Positions 40,220 through 51,158 of a stretch of DNA of 64,000 nt are shown here, piece after piece. Numbering within the stretch: the stretch's first letter is position 1; each line of letters opens with the position of its first letter. Source of the DNA: Pararobbsia alpina (GTDB lineage Bacteria; Pseudomonadota; Gammaproteobacteria; Burkholderiales; Burkholderiaceae); contig NZ_CADIKM010000008.1 in assembly GCF_902859895.1 (NCBI RefSeq), positions 156,964 to 220,963 of the forward strand. Reading direction: 5' to 3'. The position numbers were made by a program, and so were the translations under genes. The notes below the pieces were generated by a model that saw only the letters and a program-made list of their open reading frames with translations, did no database searches and had not been told where the DNA came from.

Positions 40220-40348
40220 ACCCTATCCGAGGCCCCGGCTGTTCCCAGACGGGGTATCTCCGAAACCGGCCGCGGCCAACGCGGTGTCTGACCGAAACAG
40301 GTTGGATGCACTTTGGCTGCGGCGATTTTTTTTGTTTTGTGAATTCTT

Positions 40349-40825
40349 ATGAGCACCATTCCGTTGACCAAGCGCGGCGCCGACCTGTTGAAGGAGGAGC
40401 TGCAACGCTTGAAATCGAAAGAGCGGCCTTCCGTGATCAACTCGATCGCTGAAGCGCGCGCACAGGGCGACCTGTCCGAAAACGCCGAATATGATGCGGC
40501 GAAGGAAAAACAGGGCTTTATCGAGGGACGCATCGCGGAAATCGAGTCGAAGCTGTCCGCTGCGCAGATCATCGATCCGGCCGCTCTGGAGGCCGATGGC
40601 CGCATCGTCTTCGGTGCGACCGTCGATCTCGAGGAAGTCGAGGACGGCAGCAAGGTCACGTATCAGATCGTCGGTGACGACGAAGCCGATATCGACCATG
40701 GCCTGATTTCGATCAGCTCGCCGATCGCGCGTGCGCTGATCGGCAAGGGCGAAGGCGATGTGGCCGCGGTGAAGGCGCCGAGCGGCGTACGCGAATACGA
40801 AATCATCTCCGTGCGTTACATCTGA
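40349..40825 (+). CDS. greA: Transcription elongation factor GreA
   Basis: Stimulates transcript cleavage in backtracked RNA polymerase. 158 aa. The N-terminal coiled coil carries [14 protein letters not shown] with the acidic tip residues; the C-terminal domain ends [13 protein letters not shown]. Typical length. Located after carAB as in many proteobacteria. Confidence 0.97.
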   Translation: MSTIPLTKRGADLLKEELQRLKSKERPSVINSIAEARAQGDLSENAEYDAAKEKQGFIEGRIAEIESKLSAAQIIDPAALEADGRIVFGATVDLEEVEDGSKVTYQIVGDDEADIDHGLISISSPIARALIGKGEGDVAAVKAPSGVREYEIISVRYI

Positions 40826-40836
40826 GTGGTTTCGTG

Positions 40837-41325
40837 ATGGGACATCGTTTGTTTAACCTCTTCACGACGATCTGGGTCGGCAGCCTGCTGACCACCGGTT
40901 ATATCGTCGCGCCCACCTTGTTCTCGCTGCTCTCGAGGACGGAGGCAGGAGACGTTGCCGCGAGCCTGTTTCGCACACAGGGCTTTCTGTCCATTGTGTG
41001 CGGACTCGTGCTGCTGGTGATCGCGAACCGCGCGATCCGGCTCGCTGCGGGCGGGCAGGGCGTGCAGACGCTGCGGCGCGCGCGCCGCCTCGTCGTGGCG
41101 ATGATCGTCTGCACGCTGCTCGGTTATTTCGCGCTGCAACCGTGGATGAACTCGCTGAGGCTTGCCGCACAGGCGGCAGGCACGGATGTCGGCCACTCGG
41201 CATTTGCGACGCGCTTTGGCATCCTGCATGGCGTGTCGAGCGTGTTCTACCTGATCGAAAGTCTGCTCGGCGTCTGGCTCGTTTGCCTGCGCCGTGTGCC
41301 GGACACGTTTGCGATTCCGGGCTGA
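40837..41325 (+). CDS. DUF4149 four-helix membrane protein
   Basis: 162 aa from ATG 40837, preferred over a GTG one codon upstream. Four hydrophobic helices: about 7-27, 45-65, 80-100 and 130-150. The sequence fits the DUF4149 inner-membrane family (early GxxLTTGYIVAPTLF motif). Function unknown. It lies 11 nt after greA, probably in the same transcript. Confidence 0.85.
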   Translation: MGHRLFNLFTTIWVGSLLTTGYIVAPTLFSLLSRTEAGDVAASLFRTQGFLSIVCGLVLLVIANRAIRLAAGGQGVQTLRRARRLVVAMIVCTLLGYFALQPWMNSLRLAAQAAGTDVGHSAFATRFGILHGVSSVFYLIESLLGVWLVCLRRVPDTFAIPG

Positions 41326-41349
41326 GCGCCCGGTCCGCTGCCAAACGTC

Positions 41350-41883
41350 TTATTTGTTCGACTGATACTGGCGCTTGGCGCTGGCCTGGCGCGGCTTCGC
41401 GCGCTTGACATTGCCTCCCGCCGTGACGCGCTCGTTGCCGCGCACGGTGAGTGAGACCGGCTTCGGACGACGCACCGAACTGCTCGGCTTGATGACCTTG
41501 ACCACACGCGGTGCGCCGCCTTTCGCGCTGCGCTGTTCACCCGCGGCGCTGTTGACCGACGGCATGCCGCGTGCGGCACCGCGCGCACTGGGTTTTTCGT
41601 CGACTTCGGGCGCGGGGCGCCAGATGACGAGCAGCTTGCCGATATGCTGGACCGGCGCCGCCTTGAGGCGGTCGCAGATCTCGGTGTAAATGGCGAGCCG
41701 TTCCTCGCGTTCGTCGCCGAACACGCGAATCTTGATCAACTGGTGGGCGCTCAGGTGGACCTGAATCTCTTTGAGGACCGCATCGGTCAGGCCCTCGGCT
41801 CCGATCATGACGACGGGTTTCAGGGCGTGCGCGTCGGCGCGCAGGGCGGCGCGTTGCGCAGAAGTGACTGTAAGGGCGGGCAT
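41350..41883 (-). CDS. yhbY: CRS1-YhbY RNA-binding protein with basic tail
   Basis: 177 aa. Residues 1-95 are the compact CRM/YhbY RNA-binding fold ([26 protein letters not shown]); the E. coli protein (97 aa) is associated with pre-50S ribosomes. The remaining 80 residues form a strongly basic, Pro/Ser/Lys/Arg-rich tail that probably adds RNA affinity. It is divergent from rlmE, the same pairing as in E. coli. Confidence 0.92.
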   Translation of the reverse strand: MPALTVTSAQRAALRADAHALKPVVMIGAEGLTDAVLKEIQVHLSAHQLIKIRVFGDEREERLAIYTEICDRLKAAPVQHIGKLLVIWRPAPEVDEKPSARGAARGMPSVNSAAGEQRSAKGGAPRVVKVIKPSSSVRRPKPVSLTVRGNERVTAGGNVKRAKPRQASAKRQYQSNK

Positions 41884-41993
41884 GGCTCGGTCTGGATGAA
41901 GGGCGCGAGGACCGCGCCAAACGCGTATTATCGAACAAAAGCGGCGAGTTAGGCCATTTCCTGGTCAATCGTTCGTCGCCACGACCCAATCCC

Positions 41994-42665
41994 ATGGCAA
42001 AGAATCGTTTCAATCAGAATTGGCTGCACGATCACATCAACGATCCTTACGTAAAAATGGCGCAGCGCGACGGGTATCGCGCGCGTGCCGCTTACAAACT
42101 GAAGGAAATCGATGAGCAGGACAAGCTGATCCACCCGGGTCAGGTCATCGTCGATCTCGGCGCGACTCCTGGCAGCTGGAGCCAGTACGCGCGCAACAAG
42201 CTCGCCCAGGGCGCGCGCAAGGCCGAGGGCGGCATCGACGGTACGATCATTGCGCTCGACCTGCTGCCGATGGAGCCGATCGCCGACGTGCATTTCCTGC
42301 TCGGCGACTTCCGCGAGGACGAGGTCCTGGCCCAGCTCGAAGAACTTGTGGGTTCGCAGGCGGTAGACCTTGTAATTTCCGACATGGCACCCAATCTCTC
42401 GGGGGTAGCATCGGCCGACTCTGCCCGCATCGAGCATTTGTGCGACCTGGCGCTCGAGTTTTCACAGAATCACCTCAAGCCCGAAGGCGCCTTGCTGGTC
42501 AAGTGCTTTCACGGCAGCGGGTATAGCCAGATCGTCAAAAAGTTCAAGGAGCAGTTCAAGATTGTCGCGTCGCGCAAACCCAAGGCCTCGCGAGACAAGT
42601 CGTCGGAAACGTTTATTTTGGGCCGGCAATTGAAAATTCCCGGCAAAGTGCTGCCAAACCATTGA
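41994..42665 (+). CDS. rlmE: 23S rRNA 2'-O-ribose methyltransferase (U2552)
   Basis: Methylates U2552 in the A loop of 23S rRNA late in 50S assembly. 223 aa. Rossmann fold with [16 protein letters not shown] for SAM binding, [13 protein letters not shown] and [11 protein letters not shown], giving the Lys-Asp-Lys-Glu catalytic set. ftsH follows, the conserved rlmE-ftsH order. Confidence 0.97.
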   Translation: MAKNRFNQNWLHDHINDPYVKMAQRDGYRARAAYKLKEIDEQDKLIHPGQVIVDLGATPGSWSQYARNKLAQGARKAEGGIDGTIIALDLLPMEPIADVHFLLGDFREDEVLAQLEELVGSQAVDLVISDMAPNLSGVASADSARIEHLCDLALEFSQNHLKPEGALLVKCFHGSGYSQIVKKFKEQFKIVASRKPKASRDKSSETFILGRQLKIPGKVLPNH

Positions 42666-42788
42666 ATTGACTATCTTTGGCATAGACTATTCCTGTGGCG
42701 AGGGTTGGCCGGCTGGATTAGAATGGACCGCCAGTGCTGAACCGACTTTTTTCGGACCAGCCGGCGCTATCAGTGAAGGAGCGATGCT

Positions 42789-44684
42789 TTGAACAACAAT
42801 TTGTTTTCCAAGGCGGCAGTGTGGCTGGTCATCGCACTGGTGCTATTTACGGTGTTCAAGCAGTTCGACAAGCCGCGCGTCCAGGAAGGGGTTAGCTATT
42901 CCCAGTTCATGGACGATGCCAAGAACGGCAAGATCAAGCAGGTGATCGTTCAGGGTCGTAACCTGACCGTTTCGCCGGCTGACGGAACCAAATACACCCT
43001 GGTGTCGCCCGGCGACATCTGGATGATCGGCGACCTGATGAAGGACGGCGTATCGGTGACCGCGAAGGCGGAAGACGAGCCGAACGCGCTCGTCTCCGCC
43101 CTGTATTACCTGGGGCCGACGATCCTGATCATCGGCTTCTGGTTCTACATGATGCGGCAGATGCAAGGGGGCGGCAAAGGCGGAGCCTTCTCGTTCGGCA
43201 AGTCGCGTGCGCGGCTGATCGACGAGAACAACAACGCGATCAACTTCACCGACGTCGCGGGCTGCGACGAAGCGAAGGAGGAAGTGTCCGAACTGGTCGA
43301 CTTCCTGCGCGACCCCCAGAAATTCCAGAAACTCGGCGGCCGGATTCCGCGCGGCGTGCTGCTCGTCGGCCCCCCGGGTACCGGTAAGACGCTGCTCGCG
43401 CGCGCGATTGCGGGCGAAGCCAAGGTGCCGTTCTTCAGCATCTCGGGTTCGGACTTCGTCGAAATGTTCGTCGGTGTCGGCGCGGCCCGTGTGCGCGACA
43501 TGTTCGAGCAGGCCAAGAAGCACGCACCGTGTATCGTGTTCATCGACGAAATCGATGCGGTCGGCCGTCATCGCGGTGCCGGCATGGGCGGCGGCAACGA
43601 CGAACGTGAACAGACGCTGAACCAGATGCTCGTCGAAATGGACGGCTTCGAGGCGAACTCGGGCGTGATCGTGATTGCGGCGACCAACCGCTCGGACGTG
43701 CTGGACAAGGCGCTGCTGCGTCCGGGCCGGTTCGACCGCCAGGTCTTTGTCGGTCTGCCGGATATCCGTGGCCGCGAACAGATTCTCAAGGTTCACCTGC
43801 GCAAGGTGCCGGTGTCCAACGATGTCGACGCCTCGGTGATCGGCCGCGGTACGCCGGGCTTCTCGGGTGCGGATCTCGCGAATCTCGTGAACGAAGCGGC
43901 CCTGTTCGCCGCGCGGCGCGGCAAGCGAATCGTCGAGATGCAGGACTTCGAGGATGCGAAGGACAAGATCTACATGGGTCCGGAACGCCGTTCTGCCGTG
44001 ATCCGCGAAGAAGAGCGCCGGATGACCGCGTACCACGAGTCGGGTCACGCGGTGGTCGGCAAACTGCTGCCGCTGTCGGATCCTGTCCACAAGGTCACGA
44101 TCATGCCGCGCGGTTTCGCGGGCGGCTTGACGTGGTACCTGCCCGAGCATGACAAGAACTATGCGTACAAGGACGGCATTCTCAATGAGATTGCGATCCT
44201 GTTCGGGGGACGGGCTTCGGAAGAAGTCTTCCTGAATGCGATCTCGACGGGCGCGTCGAACGACTTCGAGCGTGCAACCAAGCTGGCTCGGGACATGGTC
44301 ACGCGTTACGGGATGTCGGACGTGCTTGGCACGATGGTCTATGTCGATACCGAGTCGGACCAGTCGTTCGGCAGGATGTCGTCGCGTGCGGTGTCCGAAG
44401 GCACGCAGCAGAAGGTTGACGCGGAAATTCGCCGGATTCTCGACGAACAGTACACATTGGCTCGCAAGCTCCTGCAGGACAATCGCGACAAGGTCGAAGC
44501 CATGACCAAGGCACTGCTCGAATGGGAAACCATCGACGCGGACCAGGTCAACGACATCATGGCGGGCTTGCCCCCGCGGCCGCCGAAGAGCACCCCGCGC
44601 GGCCCGTCGGGCGACACGCCTCCGGGTGGCGGCAATACCGGAGTGGAAGTCAAGCCGGCCAACGGTACGACGCAGCCTGCATAA
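42789..44684 (+). CDS. ftsH: ATP-dependent zinc metalloprotease FtsH (TTG start)
   Basis: Inner-membrane AAA+ protease for quality control of membrane and short-lived proteins. 631 aa. Two membrane helices (about 7-24 and 107-124) flank a small periplasmic domain; Walker A GPPGTGKT at 194-201; Walker [12 protein letters not shown]; zinc motif HESGH at 416-420. The start is a TTG at 42789 with AAGGAG 7 nt upstream; no in-frame ATG exists near it. An out-of-frame ATG CTT TGA (42784-42792) overlaps this start. The tail is Pro/Gly-rich. Confidence 0.96.
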   Translation: MNNNLFSKAAVWLVIALVLFTVFKQFDKPRVQEGVSYSQFMDDAKNGKIKQVIVQGRNLTVSPADGTKYTLVSPGDIWMIGDLMKDGVSVTAKAEDEPNALVSALYYLGPTILIIGFWFYMMRQMQGGGKGGAFSFGKSRARLIDENNNAINFTDVAGCDEAKEEVSELVDFLRDPQKFQKLGGRIPRGVLLVGPPGTGKTLLARAIAGEAKVPFFSISGSDFVEMFVGVGAARVRDMFEQAKKHAPCIVFIDEIDAVGRHRGAGMGGGNDEREQTLNQMLVEMDGFEANSGVIVIAATNRSDVLDKALLRPGRFDRQVFVGLPDIRGREQILKVHLRKVPVSNDVDASVIGRGTPGFSGADLANLVNEAALFAARRGKRIVEMQDFEDAKDKIYMGPERRSAVIREEERRMTAYHESGHAVVGKLLPLSDPVHKVTIMPRGFAGGLTWYLPEHDKNYAYKDGILNEIAILFGGRASEEVFLNAISTGASNDFERATKLARDMVTRYGMSDVLGTMVYVDTESDQSFGRMSSRAVSEGTQQKVDAEIRRILDEQYTLARKLLQDNRDKVEAMTKALLEWETIDADQVNDIMAGLPPRPPKSTPRGPSGDTPPGGGNTGVEVKPANGTTQPA

Positions 44685-44702
44685 GGTCACGGATGTAGAA
44701 GG

Positions 44703-44737
44703 AAAAGGGTCGGCGAATTTGCCGGCCTTTTTTTATT
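44703..44737 (+). terminator. Terminator after ftsH
   Basis: AAAAGGGTCGGC and GCCGGCCTTTTT form a stem with two wobble pairs and a 6-nt loop, followed by a long T-run. folP starts 19 nt later, so some readthrough would be needed if folP lacks its own promoter. Confidence 0.85.
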
Positions 44738-44755
44738 TTGACTCTGGAGTTTTCG

Positions 44756-45598
44756 GTGGCCTTATCCCTGTGGCAATGCGGGCGGTTCGCGCTGGCGCTC
44801 GACCGTCCGCTCGTGATGGGTATCCTGAACGCGACGCCCGATTCGTTTTCCGACGGCGGCCGCTATTTCGCGCGTGATGCGGCGCTGCGTCATGCCGAGC
44901 AGATGATCGCGGCGGGCGTCGACATTCTCGACATCGGCGGCGAATCGACGCGGCCGGGAGCACCGCCGGTGCCGGTCGACGAGGAACTCGAACGCGTGAT
45001 TCCGCTCGTCGACGCGCTGCGCGATGCGGGTGTCGCGCTGTCGATCGATACTTATAAGCCCGCCGTCATGCGCGAGGCCCTGGAACACGGGGCGGATGCG
45101 ATCAACGATGTCTGGGCCTTTCGAATGCCCGGCGCGATCGAAGCCGTCGCCGGCAGCGGCTGCGGGCTCTGTGCCATGCATATGATCGGCGATCCGCTGA
45201 CGATGCAGACGGACCCCGCCTCGGCCTATGACGACGTGGTCGAGGACGTGCGACGCTTCCTGGCCGGGCGGGTCGCGCAGTTCGAGGATGCCGGTATCGA
45301 GCGGGCCCGGATCACCGTTGATCCGGGCTTCGGCTTCGGCAAGACGGTCGAACAGAACTATCGGCTGCTCGCGCATCTCGCGATAATTGCACCCGCGGGC
45401 ATGGCCTTGCTCGCCGGGGTATCGCGCAAGTCGATGCTCGGCGCAGTGACCGGCAAGCCGGCGCCCGAACGTGTGTCTGCAAGTCTGGCCGGTGCGGTGT
45501 GCGCGGTCGAGCGCGGGGCGGCCATTGTCCGCGTGCATGATGTCGGTGAAACGGTCGATGCCCTGAGAGTGTGGCAGGCCGTCAGGAATGCCGCGTGA
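44756..45598 (+). CDS. folP: Dihydropteroate synthase (GTG start)
   Basis: Joins p-aminobenzoate to pterin diphosphate in folate synthesis; target of sulfonamides. 280 aa from GTG 44756 with GGAG well placed upstream (44746-44749); an upstream TTG in frame is not needed. PLVMGILNATPDSFSDGG near residue 20, DIGGESTRPGA near 57 and the phosphate-binding DPGFGFGKT near 190 are intact. Here the usual Val of the ILNVTPDS motif is Ala. The gene lies between ftsH and glmM as in E. coli. Confidence 0.96.
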   Translation: MALSLWQCGRFALALDRPLVMGILNATPDSFSDGGRYFARDAALRHAEQMIAAGVDILDIGGESTRPGAPPVPVDEELERVIPLVDALRDAGVALSIDTYKPAVMREALEHGADAINDVWAFRMPGAIEAVAGSGCGLCAMHMIGDPLTMQTDPASAYDDVVEDVRRFLAGRVAQFEDAGIERARITVDPGFGFGKTVEQNYRLLAHLAIIAPAGMALLAGVSRKSMLGAVTGKPAPERVSASLAGAVCAVERGAAIVRVHDVGETVDALRVWQAVRNAA

Positions 45599-45750
45599 CG
45601 CGCGCTGCGCGCGGGTGTATAAGCGCTCTCTCAGGCGCGCGCCGGTGTCGAGGTCGGCCAACAGTGCCGATCGTCAGCCCGATGAACGCCGGCAGGGCAG
45701 TAGCGAGTAATCCACTAACCAGTCAAGCTTGATAACCAGGAGAACGGGGC

Positions 45751-47109
45751 ATGACGCGTCGTTATTTCGGTACAGACGGAATCCGAGGCAAGGTCGGCGA
45801 TTCGCCGATCACGCCTGAATTCGTGTTGCGGCTCGGTTATGCGGCCGGCAAGGTGCTTGCCGGAGGAGACCGCTGGAACAAGAAGGGCGCTCGCCCGACG
45901 ATATTGATCGGCAAGGACACCCGGGTGTCGGGCTATATGCTCGAGGCCGCCCTCGAGGCGGGCTTCGCCTCCGCCGGCGTCGACGTGATGCTGGCCGGGC
46001 CAATGCCGACGCCGGGCGTGGCCTACCTCACGCGCGCGTTGCGGCTTGCCGCCGGCGTCGTGATCAGCGCCTCGCACAATCCGTATTACGACAACGGCAT
46101 CAAGTTTTTTTCAGCTGATGGCAACAAGTTGCCGGACGAAGTCGAACGTGAGATTGAAGTCCGGCTCGAACAGCCGCTCGAATGCGCCTCGTCCGAGAAC
46201 CTCGGCAAGGCGCGCCGGCTCGATGACGCGGCGGGCCGCTATATCGAGTTCTGCAAGAGCACGTTCCCCGTCAAGTATGATTTGCATGGCCTCAAGCTGG
46301 TCGTCGACTGCGCCCACGGCGCGGCTTATCACATTGCCCCGCATGTGTTTCATGAACTCGGTGCGGAAATCGTGCCGATCGGCATCCAGCCGAATGGCTT
46401 CAACATCAACGACGGCGTCGGCGCGACCGCGCCCGGGGCGTTGATCGAGGCCGTCAAGGCAAGCGGTGCCGATCTGGGCATCGCCCTCGACGGTGATGCT
46501 GACCGGCTCCAGATCGTCGACGCGCAGGGACGCCTGTTCAACGGCGACGAGTTGCTCTATGTGCTGGTGCTCGACCGGATCGCGACCAATGGCAAGGTCG
46601 CGGGCGCGGTCGGCACCCTGATGACCAATCTCGCGGTCGAACTCGCGTTGCGCAATGCGGGAGTCGAATTCGTCCGGGCGGCCGTCGGCGACCGCTACGT
46701 GCTCGAGAAACTGCATGAGCGCGACTGGGAACTCGGTGCCGAAGGTTCGGGCCACATTCTTTCGCTCGATCGGCATACGACCGGTGACGGTATCGTCTCG
46801 GCGCTGCTCGTCCTGGCGGCCTTGCAGCGCAGCGGGAAGACCCTGGCCGAACTGCTCGACGGCGTGACACTGTTCCCGCAGACACTGATCAATGTCCGGA
46901 TGCGTCCGGATGCCGACTGGAAGAACAGCGGCATGATCGACGACGCGATCAACGCGGCGCGCACGGCGCTCGGCAACCAGGGCCGGGTGTTGATCCGCGC
47001 CTCGGGCACGGAGCCGGTCCTGCGCGTGATGGTCGAGGCCGAGGATGCGGGAGCGGCTCATGACCATGCCGAGGCGATTGCCAATACGGTGCGCACGGTC
47101 ACGGCCTGA
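45751..47109 (+). CDS. glmM: Phosphoglucosamine mutase
   Basis: Interconverts glucosamine 6- and 1-phosphate for UDP-GlcNAc. 452 aa. The catalytic phosphoserine is Ser108 in ISASHNP; the metal loop DGDADR lies near residue 249; the C-terminal [12 protein letters not shown] binds substrate. AGGAGA precedes the ATG. A large hairpin follows. Confidence 0.97.
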   Translation: MTRRYFGTDGIRGKVGDSPITPEFVLRLGYAAGKVLAGGDRWNKKGARPTILIGKDTRVSGYMLEAALEAGFASAGVDVMLAGPMPTPGVAYLTRALRLAAGVVISASHNPYYDNGIKFFSADGNKLPDEVEREIEVRLEQPLECASSENLGKARRLDDAAGRYIEFCKSTFPVKYDLHGLKLVVDCAHGAAYHIAPHVFHELGAEIVPIGIQPNGFNINDGVGATAPGALIEAVKASGADLGIALDGDADRLQIVDAQGRLFNGDELLYVLVLDRIATNGKVAGAVGTLMTNLAVELALRNAGVEFVRAAVGDRYVLEKLHERDWELGAEGSGHILSLDRHTTGDGIVSALLVLAALQRSGKTLAELLDGVTLFPQTLINVRMRPDADWKNSGMIDDAINAARTALGNQGRVLIRASGTEPVLRVMVEAEDAGAAHDHAEAIANTVRTVTA

Positions 47110-47175
47110 AACACGCCCCCTCGGCGCAAGCCATGGTCTGTGCCGAAGCCTGCGAGGGCAGCTGAACACACTGCC

Positions 47176-47210
47176 CAGGCAGGGCATTCCTCTCATGAAT
47201 GCCCTGCCTG
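47176..47210 (+). terminator. Hairpin terminator after glmM
   Basis: CAGGCAGGGCATTC and GAATGCCCTGCCTG form a 14-bp perfect stem with a 7-nt loop. Only a weak T-rich stretch follows. It separates glmM from the pst promoter. Confidence 0.7.
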
Positions 47211-47221
47211 CAGCTTTCGGT

Positions 47222-47260
47222 TTGTAACGAATCTGTCATCTAAGTTTCACTGAATGTCAT
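47222..47260 (+). promoter_or_regulatory. Pho box (PhoB sites) of the pst operon
   Basis: Four half-sites in near 11-bp register: TTGTAAC (47222-47228), CTGTCAT (47233-47239), GTTTCAC (47244-47250) and ATGTCAT (47254-47260); the first three are spaced by 4 nt, the last by 3. The second is a perfect consensus half-site. PhoB activates such boxes when phosphate is low. pstS starts 78 nt downstream, and phoB itself lies in the same cluster. Confidence 0.85.
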
Positions 47261-47338
47261 GTGAGTGACACAAACTCACCCTAAAGTGAGCGGCTCCTAG
47301 AAGGCATTTTTTGCCCATACGCTACTACTGGAGTTCTC

Positions 47339-48373
47339 ATGCATTTCATGAAATCCGCGATTGCCGGTCTTGCCGGCGCGATGTTCGTTCTTGCCGCCCA
47401 CGCTACCGACATCACGGGTGCTGGCAGCACGTTCGCGGCTCCGATCTACACGAAGTGGGCCGATGCCTACGCCAAGTCCGGCGGCGGCAACGTCAACTAT
47501 CAAGGCATCGGCTCGTCGGGTGGCATCAAGCAGATCGTTGCGAAGACCGTCGATTTCGCCGGTTCGGACGCTCCGCTCAAGGATGATGAACTCGCAAAGC
47601 AAGGCCTTTTCCAGTTTCCCACGGTGATCGGCGGCGTGATCCCCGTGATCAACCTCCCGGGCATCGCTGCCGGTGAAATCACGCTGTCGGGCGAAGTGCT
47701 CGGCGACATCTACCTCGGCAAGATCACCAAGTGGAACGACCCGGCGATCGCCGCATTGAACCCGAAGGTCAAGCTGCCGGCAACCGACATCGCCGTGGTG
47801 CGCCGCGCCGACGGTTCGGGCACGAGCTTCATCTGGACGAACTACCTGTCGAAGGTCAACGCCGAATGGAAGTCGAAGGTCGGTGAAGGCGCAACGGTCA
47901 ATTGGCCGACGGGTCTGGGCGGCAAGGGCAATGACGGCGTGGCCGTCTCGGTCCAGCGCACGCCGGGCGCGATCGGCTATGTCGAATACGCGTACGTGAA
48001 GCAGAACAAGATGATCTACGTCGACCTGAAGAACGCCGCCGGCAATGTCGTCGCCCCGGATGCGAGCACCTTCAAGGCCGCCGCGGCGGGCGCGGACTGG
48101 TCGAAGTCGTTCTACCAGATCCTCACGAACGAAGGCGGCAAGGATGCATGGCCGATCGTCGGCGCAACCTTCGTGCTGGTGCATACTACGGAAGACAAGC
48201 CTGCTCAAGGCACCGAGACGCTGAAGTTCTTCGACTGGGCGTTCAAGAACGGCCAGCCCGCAGCGGAATCGCTCGACTACGTGACGCTGCCGGACAGTGT
48301 GGTCACCGAAATTCGTTCGCAAATGAAGACGAAAGTGAAGGATGCGTCGGGCAAGTCGCTCGCCGCGGAATAA
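47339..48373 (+). CDS. pstS: Periplasmic phosphate-binding protein PstS
   Basis: High-affinity phosphate receptor of the Pst transporter. 344 aa with a signal peptide cut after AHA (about residue 22). The mature start [14 protein letters not shown], the GSSGG loop and RADGSGTSF bind phosphate. GGAG lies 5 nt before the ATG; a second ATG three codons in is possible. Controlled by the Pho box upstream. Confidence 0.97.
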   Translation: MHFMKSAIAGLAGAMFVLAAHATDITGAGSTFAAPIYTKWADAYAKSGGGNVNYQGIGSSGGIKQIVAKTVDFAGSDAPLKDDELAKQGLFQFPTVIGGVIPVINLPGIAAGEITLSGEVLGDIYLGKITKWNDPAIAALNPKVKLPATDIAVVRRADGSGTSFIWTNYLSKVNAEWKSKVGEGATVNWPTGLGGKGNDGVAVSVQRTPGAIGYVEYAYVKQNKMIYVDLKNAAGNVVAPDASTFKAAAAGADWSKSFYQILTNEGGKDAWPIVGATFVLVHTTEDKPAQGTETLKFFDWAFKNGQPAAESLDYVTLPDSVVTEIRSQMKTKVKDASGKSLAAE

Positions 48374-48399
48374 GTAGTCAGCAGTAAGCATTGCATCCG

Positions 48400-48451
48400 C
48401 CCTCCGGACCCGGAGGGCCGTCAGTAGTCCGCGCGGCAGTTCGCCGCGCGG
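48400..48451 (+). repeat. Two tandem hairpins between pstS and pstC
   Basis: CCCTCCG/CGGAGGG (48400-48417, loop GACC) and CCGCGCGGC/GCCGCGCGG (48429-48451, 5-nt loop). No T-run follows either. They probably stabilise or end part of the pstS transcript so that the binding protein is made in excess over the membrane subunits, the role played by REP elements at this spot in E. coli. Confidence 0.5.
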
Positions 48452-48468
48452 TGCGTTTAAGGGACGAC

Positions 48469-49449
48469 ATGTCCGACACCCAACTTCCATCGAATTCCGC
48501 CTCGAGTCCGATGCGCGCACCTTCCCGCACGGGCGACATCGTATTCGGCTCGCTGGCGCGTGGCGCCGCGCTGATTACGCTGCTGCTGCTTGGCGGTATT
48601 CTCGTGTCCCTGGTCGTGGCCGCCTGGCCAACCTTGCAGAAATTCGGCTTGTCGTTCATCTGGACCAGCGAATGGGATCCACCCAACGACCAGTTCGGCG
48701 CGCTGATCCCGATCTATGGCACGCTGATCACCTCGGTGATCGCGCTCGTGATCGCGGTGCCGGTGAGCTTCGGTATCGCGCTGTTCCTGACTGAACTGTC
48801 CCCGGCCTGGCTGCGCCGGCCGCTCGGCACGGCGATCGAGCTGCTTGCCGCGATTCCGTCGATTGTCTATGGCATGTGGGGCCTGCTGGTGTTCGCCCCG
48901 ATCTTCGCGACCTATGTCGAAACGCCGCTCAAGACCGTGCTGGGTCCGATTCCGCTGATCGGCGCCCTGTTCCAGGGACCGGCCATCGGTCTGGGCATCC
49001 TGCTCGCCGGCTTCATCCTCGCGATCATGATCATCCCGTACATTTCCTCGGTGATGCGCGACGTGTTCGAAGTCGCACCGGTCCTGCTCAAGGAATCGGC
49101 TTACGGCATCGGTTGCACCACATGGGAAGTCATGTGGAACGTGGTCCTTCCGTTCACCAAGTCCGGCGTGATCGGTGGCGTGATGCTCGGTCTCGGCCGC
49201 GCACTCGGTGAAACGATGGCGGTCACCTTCGTGATCGGCAACACCAATCTGCTCAATAATATTTCGCTGCTTTCACCGGGTAACAGCATTGCGTCGGCGC
49301 TTGCCAACGAATTCGCTGAAGCGGGCCCCGGCCTGCACACCGCGGCCCTGATGGAACTCGGCCTGATCCTCTTTGCGATCACCTTCCTCGTGCTGTCCGC
49401 CTCGAAGCTGATGCTGTTGCGTCTCGAGCGCGCCGAGGGTTCGAAATGA
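48469..49449 (+). CDS. pstC: Phosphate ABC transporter permease PstC
   Basis: 326 aa from ATG 48469 (AAGGGA upstream); the frame is open farther upstream over the hairpins. About six membrane helices; the EAA loop lies around [15 protein letters not shown] and the following [12 protein letters not shown]. It overlaps pstA by 4 nt. Confidence 0.96.
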   Translation: MSDTQLPSNSASSPMRAPSRTGDIVFGSLARGAALITLLLLGGILVSLVVAAWPTLQKFGLSFIWTSEWDPPNDQFGALIPIYGTLITSVIALVIAVPVSFGIALFLTELSPAWLRRPLGTAIELLAAIPSIVYGMWGLLVFAPIFATYVETPLKTVLGPIPLIGALFQGPAIGLGILLAGFILAIMIIPYISSVMRDVFEVAPVLLKESAYGIGCTTWEVMWNVVLPFTKSGVIGGVMLGLGRALGETMAVTFVIGNTNLLNNISLLSPGNSIASALANEFAEAGPGLHTAALMELGLILFAITFLVLSASKLMLLRLERAEGSK

Positions 49450-50336
49450 GCGATCACACATTCAACGCACCGACTGCCATGCACGCCCAGTCCGCCGATG
49501 CCCGTCGTCTGCAGGGCCGCCGCCGGCGCGTGAACAGCGTCGCGCTGACGTTGTCCATGATCGCGATGGCGTTCGGCCTGCTTTGGCTGGTCTGGATTCT
49601 CTACACGACGATCCAGTTCGGTGTCGGCGGGATGTCGCTCCATCTGTTCACGGAGTCGACACCGGCGCAGGGCGTTACCGGCGGCGGTCTGCTCAATGCG
49701 ATCATGGGCACGCTGATCATGGTCGGGTTGTCGACCGTGGTCGGTACCCCGATCGGCATCATGGCCGGTGTGTATCTTGCCGAATACGGGCAGAGGGGCT
49801 GGTTCGCGAGCTTGGTCCGCTTTATCAACGACATCCTGCTGTCGGGCCCGTCGATCGTCGTCGGCTTGTTCGTCTACGCGGTCATGGTCTCGCCGTTCGG
49901 AGGCTTCAGCGGCTGGGCCGGCTCGGCCTCGCTTGCGCTGCTGCAGATTCCAGTCGTGATCCGCACCACCGAGAACATGCTGAAGCTGGTACCCAACGCA
50001 CTGCGTGAAGCGGCAATCGCGCTTGGCACACCGAAGTGGAAGATGGTCATGTCCATCACACTGAAGTCGTCAGTCTCCGGTGTGATGACGGGTGTGCTGC
50101 TCGCGGTGGCACGGATCACGGGGGAAACCGCACCGTTGTTATTCACCTCGCTGAACAGTCACTTCTTCAGCCTGAACATGAGCAAGCCGATTGCGAGCTT
50201 GCCGGTCACGATTTTCCAGTTTGCCCTGAATGTCGATCCCAATCTGCAATCGCTTGCATGGGCCGGCGTATTCCTGATCACCCTCGGTGTGCTCGGACTC
50301 AACATCCTCGCACGCGCGCTTTTCAAGGCTCGATAA
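49446..50336 (+). CDS. pstA: Phosphate ABC transporter permease PstA
   Basis: 296 aa with about six membrane helices and the EAA loop near [15 protein letters not shown] and [11 protein letters not shown]. Starts within the pstC stop (ATGA) and its TAA directly abuts the pstB ATG, so pstC, pstA and pstB are translationally coupled. Confidence 0.96.
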   Translation: MSDHTFNAPTAMHAQSADARRLQGRRRRVNSVALTLSMIAMAFGLLWLVWILYTTIQFGVGGMSLHLFTESTPAQGVTGGGLLNAIMGTLIMVGLSTVVGTPIGIMAGVYLAEYGQRGWFASLVRFINDILLSGPSIVVGLFVYAVMVSPFGGFSGWAGSASLALLQIPVVIRTTENMLKLVPNALREAAIALGTPKWKMVMSITLKSSVSGVMTGVLLAVARITGETAPLLFTSLNSHFFSLNMSKPIASLPVTIFQFALNVDPNLQSLAWAGVFLITLGVLGLNILARALFKAR

Positions 50337-51143
50337 ATGGCGACCGTCCAGACGAATGCGGCGATGGCCGCTTCCCCTGCCGCGCACGGCACTACGAAGA
50401 TCAACGTCAAGAACCTGAACTTCTTCTACAACCGCTATCACGCGCTGAAGAACATCAACCTGTCGATCCCGGATCGCAAGGTGACCGCGTTCATCGGCCC
50501 GTCCGGTTGCGGCAAGTCGACCTTGCTGCGCACATTCAACAAGATGTATGCGCTGTATCCCGAACAGCGCGCAGAGGGCGAGATCCTGATGGACGGCGAG
50601 AACCTGCTCGAATCGAAGCAGGACATTTCGCTGCTGCGCGCGCGTGTGGGCATGGTGTTCCAGAAGCCGACGCCGTTTCCGATGTCGATCTACGACAACA
50701 TCGCATTCGGCGTGAAGATGTTCGAGTCTCTGTCGCGCCCGGAACTGGACGACCGCGTCGAATGGGCGCTGACCAAGGCCGCGCTCTGGACCGAGGTCAA
50801 GGACAAGCTTCAGCAAAGCGGCTACGGCCTGTCCGGCGGCCAGCAGCAACGGCTGTGCATTGCACGCGGTATCGCGATCCGGCCCGAGGTATTGCTGCTT
50901 GACGAACCCTGCTCGGCACTCGATCCGATATCCACGGGCCGTATCGAAGAGCTGATCGCCGAGCTCAAGGACGATTACACGGTAGTGATCGTGACTCACA
51001 ATATGCAACAGGCGGCGCGCTGCTCCGATTACACGGCTTATATGTACCTCGGTGAACTGATCGAATTCGGCGATACCGAAAAGATCTTCATCAAGCCGGT
51101 GCGCAAGGAAACCGAGGATTACATCACCGGCCGCTTCGGCTAA
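50337..51143 (+). CDS. pstB: Phosphate ABC transporter ATPase PstB
   Basis: 268 aa. Walker [11 protein letters not shown]-loop VFQKPTPFP, signature LSGGQQQR, Walker [14 protein letters not shown] and the His switch TH. Energises phosphate import and takes part in signalling to PhoR with PhoU. About 15 extra N-terminal residues relative to the ATPase core. Confidence 0.97.
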   Translation: MATVQTNAAMAASPAAHGTTKINVKNLNFFYNRYHALKNINLSIPDRKVTAFIGPSGCGKSTLLRTFNKMYALYPEQRAEGEILMDGENLLESKQDISLLRARVGMVFQKPTPFPMSIYDNIAFGVKMFESLSRPELDDRVEWALTKAALWTEVKDKLQQSGYGLSGGQQQRLCIARGIAIRPEVLLLDEPCSALDPISTGRIEELIAELKDDYTVVIVTHNMQQAARCSDYTAYMYLGELIEFGDTEKIFIKPVRKETEDYITGRFG

Positions 51144-51158
51144 AGGGAGAACCCAGCC

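Noticed and set aside
47275..47290. CTCAC/GTGAG hairpin before pstS as a riboswitch
   Set aside because: A 5-bp stem alone does not support a riboswitch; it may simply lie near the transcription start.
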